51,577 bases of DNA. Source: Hydnum rufescens UP504 (lineage: Eukaryota; Basidiomycota; Agaricomycetes; Cantharellales; Hydnaceae). Below the pieces are notes generated by a model. It had not been told where the DNA came from. It searched no databases and saw nothing but the letters and a program-made list of their open reading frames with translations. How positions within the stretch are numbered: position 1 is the stretch's first letter; every line of letters starts with the position of its first letter. The translations under genes and the position numbers were made by a program. This document shows positions 31,731 to 44,595 of the stretch, piece after piece. The stretch is taken from the NCBI GenBank assembly GCA_014904985.1, contig MU129197.1, positions 3,754 through 55,330 of the forward strand. The letters are read 5' to 3'.

Positions 31731-33295
31731 TCACCAGCCCAAACGTGGTCGCCCAGGTGGATCAGTCCTGACCACTCCATCGTTTTCGACCTTACTGCCC
31801 CTCATGCATGTCCTGAAGCCGCGTAACCAGCGTGGATAGAGCAATCTACGCTTTCTCTAATGTCAGTTACATGAAGAGCAATTCAAAGGAGGTGAGCGCA
31901 CGGGACCACTAATCTCTGTGCATATGTCTTGAATTTGGTGCGAAAAACGAGTCACTGATAGCGTATCTTCTGCAATACGGGCAACGAAATCGCTGAGGCT
32001 TGGGAGACCCTCATGAAGAGTTTCCTTTGTGGTCCCGAAAGTGACGGTTCCTTGCGCTTTTCGACACCAACGTCCGAAAATCAGCAACGCACCACCCAAA
32101 TGCACCAGAAAATATGAGCACTAAACTGTCGGGGCCACTCAACTCTATTTTGAGCCAGTTCTCGATTTGACGGCTATTCTCCAGGCAAACGAGCATAAAT
32201 CTCTCATCCCACCGGTCGCTCGGGTCCCTCTGGTCGCCCCTGATCCTCGGTCTATGATAGAGCTCTACAGAGTGCACAACACCGATTCGGTAATTCACCA
32301 CATTCCCCGATTTTAGTATCCAATCTAGGAACGGTGCAAGAGCACACGACGAATGTGATATAATTCCCAGGGGGAGCAACCCCGCCTCAATTGGGCTCAC
32401 AGGGTACAGCGGCAACGCATTCGCCTGATTGTCAACGGAACATACAGTTAGCACGCACTCATTGATACCGATGGTGGAACAGCACCCAGCCAGCCTCATT
32501 GATTAAAATATGGAAACCAACGCACACGAAACTGATCCAGCGCCGATTTGAAGTCTCGTGTGAACGCACGGATGTCGGGTCCAGTACTATTAGGTTCCTC
32601 ATGTTGCTTTGTATGGATGGAGTTTCGCATCGTAGCCTCATCGGGTGCTGTTACCGGCCGCACCTTCAACGAGGCTGTCTCCAGCTCTCTGTAACGGTTC
32701 AAGACCAATATTCGCCTCAACGTCGTAACCCTCAATGGGAGATTCATGCCTCGAAGACTCGCCTGCCTAGCATCAGCACTTCATACTGTAAGAGAGAGGA
32801 GACTTGACTTCGATGCATCATCGCGAATGGCTCCAATAGTTCCACAAGGTACTGGAGATGGTATTCAAGCCATCTCATAGTGTTTGCATCGTGGGGGCCC
32901 GTCTATCCAAGACAAACAAAATCGGGGAGGTTCAGTGATGAAGGATAATAATCAAAAGATATAGCCCGCAAAGTTGGAAAGGCGAAAGACTCATGAAAGG
33001 AGATCGATGGACTAACCACGTTCAGTGCCTTGATCACCTCCAGGGCACTCCCGATCCTCACTTGGACCTTATCGCCTCCGGGGACCTTTGCGATCCATCT
33101 AAGGGCACCCTCAGCAGCCGTTATTGCCTTGGTCGAAATAGGCCCGGCTACTGTGTTCTGTCCTGTTCGTTGTGCAATGTCTCGGTGGGGTCTAAAGGGT
33201 GAGAAGAGTCGCTGAAGCCACTTTGGTGACGAGGCTGTTGTGCTCTTCATTGGTCCTTGGGTTTGGGCAGGTAGTGCACGTTCGCGCCTAAACAT
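31731..33295 (-). CDS. Family A gene, copy A1 (open in all six exons)
   Basis: Predicted exons on the - strand: 33295-33017, 32902-32763, 32688-32526, 32424-32106, 32056-31902 and 31856-31731 (1182 nt, 393 aa). Introns are 114, 74, 101, 49 and 45 nt. Donors are GTTAGT, GC (GC-AG), GTGCGT, GTGCAT and GTGCGC; acceptors all end in AG and phases agree (0, 2, 0, 1, 0). Blocks shared by the copies: RPHR near residue 35, ALRWIAKVPGGDKVQVRI (65-80), WLEYHLQYLVELLEPFA (100-116), FTRDFKSALDQFR (180-193), ALPLYPVSPIEA, RFMLVCLENSRQIENWLKIE (265-285) and TVTFGTTKETLHEGL (305-320). No signal peptide or membrane segment is evident. I do not recognise the family; it looks like a soluble, lineage-specific fungal protein. 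The start was chosen as the first in-frame ATG; an upstream MSIPIS reading is broken by a 1-nt indel relative to A3. The last exon differs in frame from A2. Confidence 0.6.
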
Positions 33296-33495
33296 CGGCG
33301 AGAACAGCTCGAGAAATTGGGATCGACATAGCCTCGAGGCTTCTATTTACTTTGAACTGATTAGGAAAAAATTCTGATGCCGTTTCAAAGCACAGGAAAA
33401 CGAGCGAAGGCGGTCACAGGCGCCAGGCAGCCAATAGTGTCAGTGTAGGGATGGCTATAAAGGTGGTATCCCCTCCCATACACCCGAAAGGTCCC

Positions 33496-34480
33496 GAAAT
33501 GGATAGTCACAGTCCGGTGACTACCGGTGACAACGGCGCAAAAGGAAGCCTATTTCCTACGCACTTGTATCGTTTGGGTACTCGATGATCGGCTTATGCT
33601 TATGCTTCAAAGTCTCCTTCAATGCGAGGTGCCTCATTGTTCACCGTACCCCATCGCCCGGCGTCCCTTTGATATTCCTCTCGGTCCTTCATCAGACACA
33701 GCCGCGCTGGAGGATTCTTCGTCTTCTGCCTGTACAACTTCATGGCTCTCGGCTTCTCTACCGAGGCGATGGCCACGCTCTTGACGCCAAAGTACATGAC
33801 CTACTTCCTTGTCCCTCTCGTAAGTCACGAGTGCTTCGCGACCTAGAGTCCACGAGCAAGAACGTCAACTTCGATCATTGTCTAGATCATTTTTAACACA
33901 GCGGTCTGTTCTCTACAAATCACTCTTGAACCGCGGGTCTACAAGTAGGTCTACCGTCTTCGTCGCCAGATCCGGGCGAATTAATCTGACATGCACTTAC
34001 TCTTTTATCGGATACCGCTATGGATTCCTGGTATAGTACGTTCCGAACCCCCCCTGCCATTCCACCACTAACCTAACAGCACAATAATCTTTTCCCACTC
34101 CCTTGGGGAGTTATAGCAACTTGCAGCAAGCAACGCGCACCATCGTATTCAACACGAAATCCCACCTGAGTCTCAACGCTGGGATACTCATCGCATGGAT
34201 CGCACTTTCATGCTGCACGATCCCACTCTTCTCCTTCATAATGCACCGTAGAGATATGGCCACTGCTGCTCGGGAGGCCGCTTCTAGTTCAGGAACCGCC
34301 ACCCAGAACCACGACAATCACACAACACACAGTGGCATCGACGGGATCAGTCCCGGTCGAGGAACCGAAGCCGATGTCCCTCTGAAAGTTACACCCCTCA
34401 ATGAGAAGCACTCAGATCACGATTACGATCCACTGGCTCCTCAATCTCGGAGCTATGAAATGTTCGACGTGGAACGATAA
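33496..34480 (+). pseudogene. DUF3533/SNG1-like membrane protein, C-terminal half
   Basis: Readable exons: SFGYSMIGLCLCFKVSFN (about 33570-33625), GGFFVFCLYNFMALGFSTEA then MATLLTPKYMTYFLVPL ending at a GTAAGT donor near 33817, GYRYGF near 34015, and ATRTIVFNTKSHLSLNAGIL (about 34135) with membrane segment LIAWIALSCCTIPLFSFIM, then an acidic polar tail to a stop at 34480. The order Tyr-Gly-Tyr, RTIVF-T, LN-G-LIAWI-SC-T-PLF is that of the DUF3533 family (yeast SNG1, nitrosoguanidine resistance) as I know it. The N-terminal part is missing where the segment joins the family A upstream region, and frames break, so it is probably a pseudogene. Confidence 0.6.
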
Positions 34481-34489
34481 CAGTTACAA

Positions 34490-35752
34490 ACAACATCAGA
34501 GCATTGGAACATTGCTGCATTTATTCGACTCCGTCTATTGCACGGCACAAAACTACACTGTGTAACAATTCAAACGATTTAGTTCCTTGCAGTGTTTTCG
34601 GTCTTAAAAGTACGGTTGTATTTTTTATGCTCTGTGCATATTGATAACTGGAGCCAGGCGCCCTTGGCAATACTGGTGCTTTCCACGCCTATGTTCGCAA
34701 TATTAATAGGAACAGATACATCTCCCTCATGCAAACTTTGGCCTGGTGTCGTGGTTGCCCTTATTCTGTAGCCACAGAGCGTTCTATCCACGATATCAAC
34801 GAGGTCATGCGGATTTGGATCCCGTCGATCTGCTATGCCGAATAAAGGAGCATGGCTAGATTATCACCCCCCGAGTCATAGAGGGGGATATTCGCAGTGT
34901 CGACGTCCCACCGCCAGTACACGAGCAGACGCCAGTTTATTTGTCTTCTAATTTTTGAGTTGCCTCATCGATTTCGATGCTTCCAGTGGAACATTCTCTC
35001 CACTGAGTGAGTGAATACGTGGGGACGGCATGGGAGGACGGTGCAGGAAGCATCCCAATAGAGTTCTCGCAATCATTCACCATGACTTCTTTGGCTTGCC
35101 CTGAACGGAGCTAATTTTCTCGTCTTCTTCTTGGTCACCGATGTTGTTAGAGTTTTCAATCACTGTAATCGCATTTCGTTTCCTGGGGCATATATAACTA
35201 CCTTAGCAGGCCAGCGAGGTCGGGGGACATACGACTCAGTGCTTGGAAGTACTTTTTTTGTAGATTTGTGAGCCTGAGGGTTCCTGATCAAGGTGGAGGC
35301 CACGGGAAGCAAATCAGACAGCTTTGGCGGCTGTGCTCTTGCACGGTCCGCGCAGTCCTGACTCACTTCAGTACTGAACTTGAGCTGTTTTCTTTAGTGC
35401 CGACCACCTCAAGGTTCCCCAAAGGGTTGTTATAACTGAGTCGGAGTCCCAGAACGCTGGAGACCAAAAGTCTTCGAAATAAAACCAAAGTAGTCCAAGA
35501 AAACACGAACTAGGTTGTAAAGCACCGTATTTTTTGCGGTTGTGACCACATTCCTGGAGATCTTGGAGAAAAGCAAATCCTTTGGATTATATATTCTCGC
35601 GAGAATTGATGACCATGCTAATAATGGGCCTCTATATAGTTACCACCGCCACCAAGCAGAGGGAGGATATATAAAAAAGAAGGAATGCAACCACATACGC
35701 ACGCGGGGCTAGATGCTCTTGCCCTCACTCAAAACGTTGTCGCCCAGGTTGA
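34490..35752. other. Spacer between DUF3533 remnant and A2
   Basis: No complete gene. Contains a second fragment D (35366-35160, - strand) and sequence repeated downstream of other A copies (about 35400-35660, e.g. CCAAAGTAGTCCAAGAAAAC). Confidence 0.45.
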
Positions 35753-37219
35753 TCAGTCCTGGCCACTCCGTCGGTATTTTCGAACTTCCAGACCCCCCTC
35801 ATGCGTTCTCTTAAGGTCCCTAACGAATGAGAATAGGAGAATGTATGTCTGCCCAATGGTCAGTTACATGGAGGACAAGCGTAAAAAAAAGATGTACACA
35901 CACGATGCCTACTCTGTGCACAGAAGTCTTTAATTCTCCGTGCAAAACGAGTCACTGGCAGCGTATCTTCTGCGGAGTAGATGGTGACATCCTCTGAGGC
36001 TATAAGGCCCTCATCAAGGGTTGCCTCTGTGGTCCCGAAAGTGACAGTTCCTTCCACTCCTTCATACCAAGACCCGAAAATTAGCATCGCACCACCCAAA
36101 TGCACCGGAAAATATGAGCACTCAACTGTCCGAACCACTCAACTCAATTTTGAGCCAATTCTCGATCCGGCGTCTATTTTCCAGCCCAACAAGGATAAAT
36201 CTTTTGTCCCACCGCGTCCGATCCACGTCATGTCTATAATAGAGCTGTACGGTATGCACGGCACCGATTCGGTGCTCCATCACCCTCTCCGATTTTAGTA
36301 TCCACTCTATGAACGGCAAAAGAGCACACGACGAATTCGATATGATTCCCAGGGGAACCAACGCGGCCTCTATGGGGCTGACAGGGTACAGCGGCAATGC
36401 ATTCACCTGATTGTTAACAGTACATACAGTGAGCAGGTGCTCATTGATCCCGAGAGTGCAACAGCACGTAGCGAGTCTCATTAGTTGAAAGATGGAAATG
36501 AACGCACACGAAACTGATCCAGAGCCAATTTGAAGTCTTGCGTGAATGCGCGGATGTCGGGTCCATTACCACCATGTTCCCCATGCTGCTTCGGATGGAT
36601 AGAGCTCCGCCTCGGAGCCTCATCAGACGCCGCTGCCGGCCTCATCTTCAATGAAGCAGTCTCCAGCTCTCTGCACAAGTTCAGGAACAATATTCGGCTA
36701 GACGCCGTGCCTCGAAGACTCACCTGCCTAGCATCAGCACTTCATACTGTAAGAGCGGCGAGATTTCACTTTGATGTATCATTGCGAACGGTTCCAATAG
36801 TTCTGCGAGGTATCGAACGTAGTATTCAAGCCATCTCAGTGTGTTTGCATCGTGGCGCCCTGTCTATCCAGGAGGAACAAAATCGGAGAACAAAGTTGAG
36901 TGACGAGTGATAATAAAGACATAGCACAGGACACTGGAAAGCCGGCGAGAGACTGATCGAAAGAGATCGATAGACTAACCACGTTCACTCCCTTGATCAC
37001 CTCCAGGGCACCCCTGATCCTCATTTGAACGTTGTCGCTTCCAGGAACCTTCGAGATCCATCTAAGCGCGCTTTCAGCAGACGCTATCGCATTCGTCGAA
37101 ATGGGCCCGACTACCGTGCTCTGTCCTGTCCCTGGCGCAGTGTCTCGATGCGGTCTAAAGCGTGAGAGGAGTCGCTGAAGCCACCTCGGTGATGGCACTG
37201 TTGTGTCCTTCATCTTCAT
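35753..37219 (-). pseudogene. Family A gene, copy A2
   Basis: Same six-exon layout as A1. Exon 1 (37219-36980, MKMKDTTVPSPRWLQRL) ends at GTTAGT. Exon 4 reads ALPLYPVSPIEAALVPLGI to IENWLKIELSGSDS and then meets a TGA (near 36124) where A1 has TTA and A3 TCA. After the short intron, exon 5 (GTVTFGTTEATLDEGL ... RFARRIKDFC) and exon 6 (ending VRKYRRSGQD, stop 35753) are open. One substitution thus separates it from a full frame, unless a different donor is used upstream of the TGA. Confidence 0.6.
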
Positions 37220-37890
37220 TCTCCTTGGGCTTGGGTGGGTAGTGCACGTTTGCGCCTAAACATCGACGAGAACAACTCGAGAAATTGGGATTGACATAGC
37301 CTCGAGGTTTCTATTTATTGATTCACTGATTAGGAAAAAAACCACTGATACCTTTTCAAAGCGCAAGAAAGCAGGCGAAGGGAGTGACTGTCAGCCAGCA
37401 GTGTCAGGACAGGCATGACATTGGTGTTCTGTGCAGTCCATGCCAGATACTCAAAAAAGGTCAGTCGCAGTACTGTAGTGATGATGATATTATTAGATTT
37501 CAAGTATGTATCCGTGCCAAATATGCCTCAGTATGTAACTACGACAGCACTGGGGAGAGGGTGGAGGCTGGGGTAATGTGAGAAAGTGGAAGGGACGAGA
37601 AATAGGTGTTCGGCGCGTAAGGTAGCTCCGGGAAAAGGGGGGGGGTAGCAACGGTAGTGTGAGTGAAAGAAAAAGGGAAAATACGAGTAAAAAGAGGAGA
37701 CATAAGGCATAAACAAGACTGGAAAGCATAGACCAAAACTGAAGAGGGTAATCGCGGAGAGTAGAGGAAAATAAAGGGGGGTTTTATGGGGTAGGAGTGT
37801 GGAGGGGAAAGTGACCTGTCTCACAGATGTAGCAAAGGATCAGAGGGACACTACGGGGGTCCGAGAGGAGGGTGGGGAGATTCATTGATG
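37220..37890. other. A2 upstream region and spacer
   Basis: 37220-37440 matches the upstream regions of A1, A3 and A5 (CCTCGAGG, GATTAGGAAAAA, GTCAGCAGT-like blocks). 37560-37890 is G-rich without a gene. Confidence 0.5.
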
Positions 37891-38660
37891 CTAGGGAGTT
37901 GTCCGTGGGGAGGATGTGACACCGGAGGCGCAGGGGTTCGCGGGTAAACTGCGCGCCGAAAGTAAGAAGTGCTCAAGAGTCTTGCGTGCTTCGCAGCGTA
38001 AGTAGAAGGGTGACGCTGCATAACCGAAACGCTCGAGATAGTCGCACAGAGCTACATGCCCTATGCTTAACCAAGTAATGATGCTGCACCCGCCCCATGG
38101 CAGGGAAGCGGGCATGCAGAGTGTCGCTGTGCTAGAAAAGCCTCCGCGGAGTTGCCTATGGGGCGATCCCGCCAGGCAGGAGGTCTCTGATGGTGGCAAT
38201 ATCGGTTTGTAAGCATATTCACGGGAGGAAGCGAGTGATATAGGGACGCCAGAGGAAATCAGGAGGGGGGGATTTCGTGGCGTCCCTGGCCCATTTATCA
38301 GCCACCTCGTCCCCAGGGATCCCCTCATGGCGAGCAATCCAAGCGAGGTAGATTGACACAAGGGGGTGGCTGCGCTTGAGTGACTTGAAAGTGTGTGGAT
38401 TTTAGAATGAGACTGGCTCGGTTGGTTTCGGGTGCGCCGGATACAGGCCGTCATAGCTGCTTGGTTGTCCAGGAAATTGTATACTGAAGTCATAGTTGTC
38501 GGGAGAGAATCTGCAATTGAGAGCCCAAATTGAATGTCGACGAGCTCTGCCTCAGAAATTGTGTGGGTGTCTGAGGTCGACTGCTGCAGCCCCAGCTCCA
38601 TTGTCCATCTTTGAACGGTCACTGTAAATTAAAGCTCGAGTGTGAGAGAACAATATACCT
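37891..38660 (-). pseudogene. LINE-type RNase H and C-terminal domain remnant
   Basis: The - strand reads YSDRSKMDNGAGAAAV (first catalytic Asp; from about 38625), then EAELVDIQFGLSIA (Glu) and NFLDNQAAMTA (Asp). These are the D-E-D residues of the RNase H found at the end of fungal Tad-like LINEs and related genes. In shifted frames, AWIARHEGIPGDEVADKWAR (about 38345) and YLERFGYAASPFYLRCEARK with EHFL (about 38020) follow, the last being the Cys-rich tail usual after LINE RNase H. Two or more frameshifts make it non-functional. No RT remains. Confidence 0.7.
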
Positions 38661-38689
38661 GCGAGTGCTTCAACTGCTAGAACTCTAGT

Positions 38690-39448
38690 TGAAGCGATAT
38701 GGCCCTCTCGAGTGGGTGTCCGTCATGGTGGATATGCATGGGGGAGGATGGTTTCGATTGGGTTACCATGTAGTCAACCGCTCAGCCACAGTTGACTGTT
38801 ATCGTAACTACTACAGATACAAGGTCGACAGCAGGAGACAAAAGAGATCGCTAGAAGAACAGTGGGGACGGAAACAATGCGAGTCCAAGGATTACATAAT
38901 GAGAGAAGAGGTAGATATGATAACCTTACAGGCGATGTACAAGGACCGCCCCAGGCGCCCTATAGCTACCGCGGCCCGAAGCGTATATAAAGAGAGCTCC
39001 ACCACCACTACAGATACAGGTACAGTACGGGCATTTTCTTGGTTTTTGTAATTGATGAGTGGTGACGAGAGTACTGTCTCATTTCCTCATTACTATAATA
39101 ACCTCTTGATTTGCCACAAGGTATTGAACTTGTTCTCGTTTTCTTTTGCCTCAAACATCTCAAGGTTCCCAGAAGAGTCTCCCAGAGTAGGAGTTTCAGA
39201 CGCTGAAGAGACTAATAGTCCTCAAAGCAGAACCAGTGTAGTCCCAGAAGACACGAGCGAGCTAGTTCCATATTCCTTGGGATCTTGTTCTCGTGAGAAT
39301 TAACGGTCTTGGTAGTACGGGGCCCTTGTAAATTACCACTGCCGCCAAGCACAAGAAAAAACAAAGCAAAGAAGAAATCCAATCACTTGCGTACCCTGGA
39401 CTTGATGTGCCTGCCTCTCACTCGCCCAACCGTTGTAGCCCAGGTTGA
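38690..39448. other. Spacer downstream of A3
   Basis: No gene supported. A + strand ORF at 38689-39051 (120 codons) has no recognisable motif. 39200-39440 repeats the A-downstream flank. Confidence 0.4.
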
Positions 39449-41006
39449 TCAGTCCTGACCACTCCGTCAGTGTTTTCGAACTTCCGGATCCCCCTCATAC
39501 GTTCTCTTCAGGTCCATAACGAGGGTGTATAGAACTCTCTGTTTTCCCATTGTCAGTTACAAGAAGAAGAATTGGAAAAGATGTGAGCGCACGGGAGACC
39601 TATTCCATGCGCAAATGTCTTTAATTTGGCGAGCAAAACGAGTCACTGAGAGCGTATCTTCTGGTACACGGACAGTGGCATAGTCCCGGTCCCGGAGACC
39701 CTCATGAAGGGTTTCCTTTGTGGTCCTGAAAGTGACAATTCCTTGCACTTTTCGAGGCGAAGCGTCCGAAAATCAGCATCGCACCATGCAAACGCACCAG
39801 AACGTATGAGCACTGAACTGTCGGGACCACCCAACTCTATTTTGAGCCAATTCTCGATTTGGCGTCTATTCTCCAGCCCAACGAGGATAAATCTCGAGCT
39901 CCACTTCTCGGTTGGGCCCTCCGATCTATAATAGAGCTGTACAGTACGCACGACACCGATTCGGTGCTCCATCACCCTCTCGGATTTTAGGATCCACTCT
40001 ACGAACGGTGGAAGAGCACATGACGAGTTCGATACGACTCCAAGGGGAACCAGTGCGGCCTCGATGGGGCTGACGGCGTACAGCGGTAAAGCATTTGCCT
40101 GATTGTTAACAGAACATACAGTTAGCAGGCACTAATTGATTCCCATAGTGGAACAGCACCCAGAGGGTCTCATTGATTAAACTGTGGAAACGGACCCACA
40201 CGAAACTGATCCAGTGCTAATTTGAACTCTCGCGTGAACGCACGGATGTCGGGTTCATTACCAGCATGTTCCTTTGGTTGCTTCGCATGGATAGAATGTC
40301 CCCTCGGAGCCTCATCGGGCGTCGCTGCCGGCCTCATCTTCAATGAAGCAGTCTCCAGCTCTCTGCACAAGTTCAAGTTCAAGAACGATATTCGGGTAAA
40401 CGTCGCGTCTCGATCTGATTCATGCGTCGAAGACTCACCTGCCGAGCATCAGCACTTCATACTGTAAGAGCGGGGAGATTTCACTCCGATGCATCACTGC
40501 GAATGGCTCCAATAGTTCTGCAAGGTATCGAACGTGGTATTCAAGCCATCTCAGTGTGTTCGCATCGTGGCGCCCTGTCTATCCAGAGGAACAAAATCGG
40601 AAAACGAAGTTCAGTGATAATTGATAATAAAGACATAGCACAGGGAATTGAAAAGCCGGTCAGAGGCTCATTGAAAGAGATCAATAGACTAACCACGTTC
40701 AGTCCCTTGATCACCTCCAGAGCACCCCTGATCCTCACTTGAACCTTGTCGCTTCCAGGAACCTTCCGAGATCCATCTGAGCGCGCTTTCAACAGACGCT
40801 ATCGCATTCGTCGAAATGGGCCCGACTACCGTACTCTCTCCTGTCCCTTGTACAGTGTCTCGATGCGGTCTAAAGCGTGAGAGGAGTCGCTGAAGCCACT
40901 TCGGTGATGACGCTGTTGTGTCCTTCATTGCTCCTTGGGCTTGGGCGGGTAGTACACGTTTGCGCGTAAACATCGACGAGCACAACTCCAGAATTGGGCT
41001 TGACAT
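39449..41006 (-). pseudogene. Family A gene, copy A3
   Basis: Exon 1 starts MSSPILELCSSMFTRKRVLP at about 41006. It carries a 1-nt insertion near 40768 (CTTCCGAG against CTTCGAG), turning WISKVPG into a wrong frame. Exons 2 (GRHDANTLRWLEYHVRYLAE), 3 (ELETASLKMRP to FKLALDQFR) and 4 (ALPLYAVSPIEAALVPLGV to LKIELGGPDSS) are open with donors GTGAGT and GTGTGG. Exon 6 has a TGA in the KH-RSGQD part. Clearly decayed but recent. Confidence 0.65.
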
Positions 41007-41089
41007 AGCCTCGAGGCATCCATTCATTTATTAACCGATTAAGAACGAGCTACTCATGCCTCCTCACAGCAGCTAAAGGTACGGCCACA

Positions 41090-42090
41090 GGTGCCAGTCA
41101 GCAGTATTGTCAGGATGGCCGTAATGCTAGCATCCCGTGTGGCCCAGAGGCCGCAAAAGATCATCTCTGAAATGGGTAGTCGCAGTGTAGTGACGTTGCG
41201 TGTCACAATCAATCGGTGGCGGTTGCCGGAATCCCCACGGCCTAACTGGGCATTTTCTCGGGGTATAAGCACTCTCTTAAGCTTGTTTCGTTATCAAATT
41301 TCTGAGCTCAAGCAGACTCACACTCTTTCAAAAAATTCATCACCCCAACCAGGAGATTTTGGTATTTGCGTGGTCATCTTGTCGCATTCATACAGTTTCT
41401 CAGGGAAGAGGGGATGGGCTTTTGGCTCTCGAACATCTACGACCGAAGGCACATACATTTTTTCTCGGCTCTACCAGTTCGATACCCGGATCTACACTTG
41501 GACTGACGCGAGAGTCGAATGGCTTGCTGAGCAGTGACCGATTTGGACGTGTCTCGCCTGTGCTCTACGTCGTCCAATGCAGTGACGCAGAACCATGGGT
41601 TTACATTGCTGACCCAAGCAGTGGTGCACTTGACGGATGACAGGAACGCTCTGAATCATTGAATTACAGCATAGTCGATTTTCTGCAGTTCGTCATCTTC
41701 CGTCAATGCTTAGAGATTCGGATTCGCATACGCGGCATAATCCCATTTTCCTCCTAGCATATACTACTTGAGCAGAATTCTGGAACAGCAGGGAAGACGA
41801 CCAGCGCTTAACCTTTCTCGAAGCCCTGTTCGCAAGATATACTCTGCACTTCGGGATTTACAAGGAGAACACTCCCAAAGAAGGTGCGAGACCTCCTATG
41901 GGGTTTCGATTCTGTTGCTCTCATAATAAACAATTTGCTGCCCAAGACCATAATAGATATCTTGTGCAGAATTGACAAAGACTTTTCAGCCCCTGATTCA
42001 AACGGCGCCTGCTACAGAGAGAAGGGAATTGAAGCGATCTTCGTCCAATTCGTTCCTGGCTACTATTTCTAGGACCCCACGGCCTTCCCC
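41090..42090 (-). pseudogene. Family B fragment, first copy, with flank
   Basis: The - strand, about 41530-41330, reads SPSVDPGIELVEPRKNVCAF and RCSRAKSPSPLPEKLYECDK, matching fragments at 44360-44160 and 48300-48070. 41168-41225 carries the GGGTAGTCRCAGYGTAGTGACGTTRCGTGTCAC block also found at 47905-47955. Function unknown. Confidence 0.4.
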
Positions 42091-42099
42091 TCTCACACT

Positions 42100-43593
42100 A
42101 GCCCGAACGACATCGCTCGGGCCGATCTCTTCATCAATGCCATCGAGGTTCTCCAACCCCGTATGTTTTCCGAAGGGTCAGGAAGAGTAGGATTAGAATG
42201 TCCTGCGTTTTCTCCGTTGTCAGTGACATGGAGTGCAAGGGGAAAAAGACGTGAACACACAGGATCTGTATTTCGCGTGCAAAAGTCCTTAATTTTCCGG
42301 GACAAACGAGTCATTGATAGCATATCTTCCGCTAAATGCAAGGAATTCGCTGGATCTCCCAGGCCCTCATGAAGGGATTCCTTTGTGGTCCCGAAAGCGA
42401 CACCTCCTTCCACTTTTGAGACCAGCACCCGGAAATCAGCATCGCGCCACTAAAAGGCATCCGGAAATATGACCACTAACGATCCGGAGCACTCAGCTGT
42501 ATTTTCAGCCAATTCTCGATCCGGCGTTTATTCTCAAAGCCAACCAGGATAAATCTCTGGGACCACCCTTCCCGGGGCGTGCTTCGTCTTTTTTTAAGGT
42601 AGAGCTCCACAGTCCGCACAGAACCGATGCGGTCTTCTATCACCCTCTCGGATTTCAGTATCCACTCTATGAACACTGAGAGTGCACACGACGAATTCGA
42701 GATGAATCCCAGAGGAAGGAGTGCGGCCTCGATGGGGCTGACAGTGTACAGTGGCAGCGCATTTGCCTAATTGTCCACAGAATATACAGTTAGTAGGGAC
42801 TCATTGATTTCGATGGCGGAATGGCATGTGGCAAATATCATCAAGTCAGAAGGCGTGGATAAACGCACACGAAACTGATCCAAAGCGAATTTGAAGTCCT
42901 GTGTGAATACGCGGATATCAAGTGGATTACGGCATTGAGCCTCCCGTGGCTTTATACGGAGGGATTTCCACCTCTGAGCCTCGTCGGATGCTCCTGTTGG
43001 GTTCATCTTCAATGATGCAGTCTCCAGCTCTCTACACACGTTCAAGAACGATATTCAGCAGAACATAATGAGCGCTAATGAGACGCTCGTGCCTCAAAGA
43101 CTCACCTGCCGAGCACCAGCACTTCATACTGTAAGAGTGGAGATATTTCGTTTCGATGCATCATTGCGAACGGCTCCAACAGTTCTGCGAGATAGTGAAC
43201 GTGGTGTTCAAGCCATCTTAGAGTGTCCGCATCATGGGAGCTCGCCTATCAAAAGCGAACAAAATCGGAGATGGGGCTCAGCTAATAAAAAACAAGAACT
43301 ACTTGGCACGCGAAGTTGGAAAGCGAGCCAGGCTCGTCAACACAAGATCGATAGACTAACCACAATCAGTCCCTTGACCACTTTCAGGGCACCACCGATC
43401 CTCACTTGGACCTTGTCGCCGCCGGGAACCTCTGAAATCCATCTAAGGGCACTCTCAGCAGACGCCACTACGCTCGTCGAAATCGGTCCAACTACTCTGT
43501 TCTCTTCTGTCTGTTGTGCGATGGCTCGATGGGGTTTAAAGCGAGAGAGGAATCGCCAGAACCATTTCGGCAACGATGATATTTCCTCCTTCA
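42100..43593 (-). pseudogene. Family A gene, copy A4
   Basis: Exon 1 (43593 leftwards, MKEEISSLPKWFWRFLSRFK) ends with GALKVVKGL before GTTAGT. Exon 3 (ELETASLKMNPTGASDEAQR) and exon 4 (ALPLYTVSPIEAALLPLGFI to IENWLKIQLSAPD) are recognisable. A TAG at about 42478 follows APDR. Exon 5 reads GGVAFGTTKESLHEGL and RKIKDFC. The copy is more diverged than A1-A3. Confidence 0.6.
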
Positions 43594-43799
43594 TTTGTCG
43601 GCGGGCTTCGGTGTGGGGTGCACGTTGGCGCTGAGCATCAACCAGGACAATTCCAGCAGAGACCCAAAGATGACTGGAATGATTGAAGACGAAATCAGAA
43701 GGTTGATCAATGTGGGGGAGAAACGCAGAGAGTCTAAGTGGCCCCACGGATTGATAAAACTCGGAAGAGAACAGATGAGCAAGCGGGTTTACCATAGCC

Positions 43800-44595
43800 T
43801 CGAGGCTTCCATTAACTCAATAGGAAGAAAACTGCCCATGCCCTCGTATTACGGGAAAACAGGGGAAGGCCACCATGTACAAATTCTTCAGACTGTTCCA
43901 TTACGAGCATGCAATGGTGTCGGAAGCGTGGCCGTGGGGCTGGCATCCTGTTCACCAGAGCCTAAATCGGGGGTGCAGTCACTACAGTAACACTTGCACG
44001 TGTCACACTCACTGAATGGCTATTCAATCCTAGAACCTTCTCAGTTACCAGGGCCTAACTACTAATAAAAGGTAGTGGTAGATGGGATTTCTCTGAAACA
44101 TCTTTTATTCCCTTAATTAGATCACTCAGCCCATCAGACCCAGTTGCTTGGTCAAAAATTCACGCCGACCAGAAGATTTTTAAACTTGCATGGCTCGTCT
44201 TCGTCGTCTTTGTGCAATTTCTGAGAGAGTTGGGGATGATCTCTAGGCCTCGAACATCTACTTACAACCTTGCACGGCTCTACTAACTTGACACTTCCGC
44301 GTACACCCGGAATGACTCCGAGTCGAATATTTTGTTCACCAGTGATTGGTGTCCGACTGTTCCCTGGTACTGCCCTAAATGAAACTCCCAGTCGCATGAT
44401 ATAGCCATCCTCGATCCACTTCTGGTGATTTACGAAATCCGTCTTTCCGTTTCTCCTCTCACGACTCCAGGCACGTTTGCTCATCTAATGAGCCCGCGAC
44501 TGCAAAGGTTGATCTAATACAGACTTCTGCTTTTCTCTCGGACATGACTATGCGTTCCCAGTCTTGGGCGGTCCAAATTTCCCACTTCCCATTTG
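43800..44595 (-). pseudogene. Family B fragment, second copy
   Basis: A 110-codon - strand ORF (44484-44152) contains the best preserved B sequence: RLGVIPGVRGSVKLVEPCKV and RCSRPRDHPQLSQKLHKDDE. Relatives at 41.4 and 48.2 kb share VELVEPRKNVC and RCSRAK. No known domain recognised. Upstream 43800-43990 is the A4 promoter-side region. Confidence 0.4.

Noticed and set aside
37493..37824. Overlapping - strand ORFs rich in Ser, Leu and Phe
   Set aside because: They lie opposite a G/A-rich spacer; low complexity, not repeated in other units.
41091..41537. 148-codon + strand ORF
   Set aside because: Lies opposite the family B fragment, whose - strand reading is shared by three copies; the + strand reading is not conserved.
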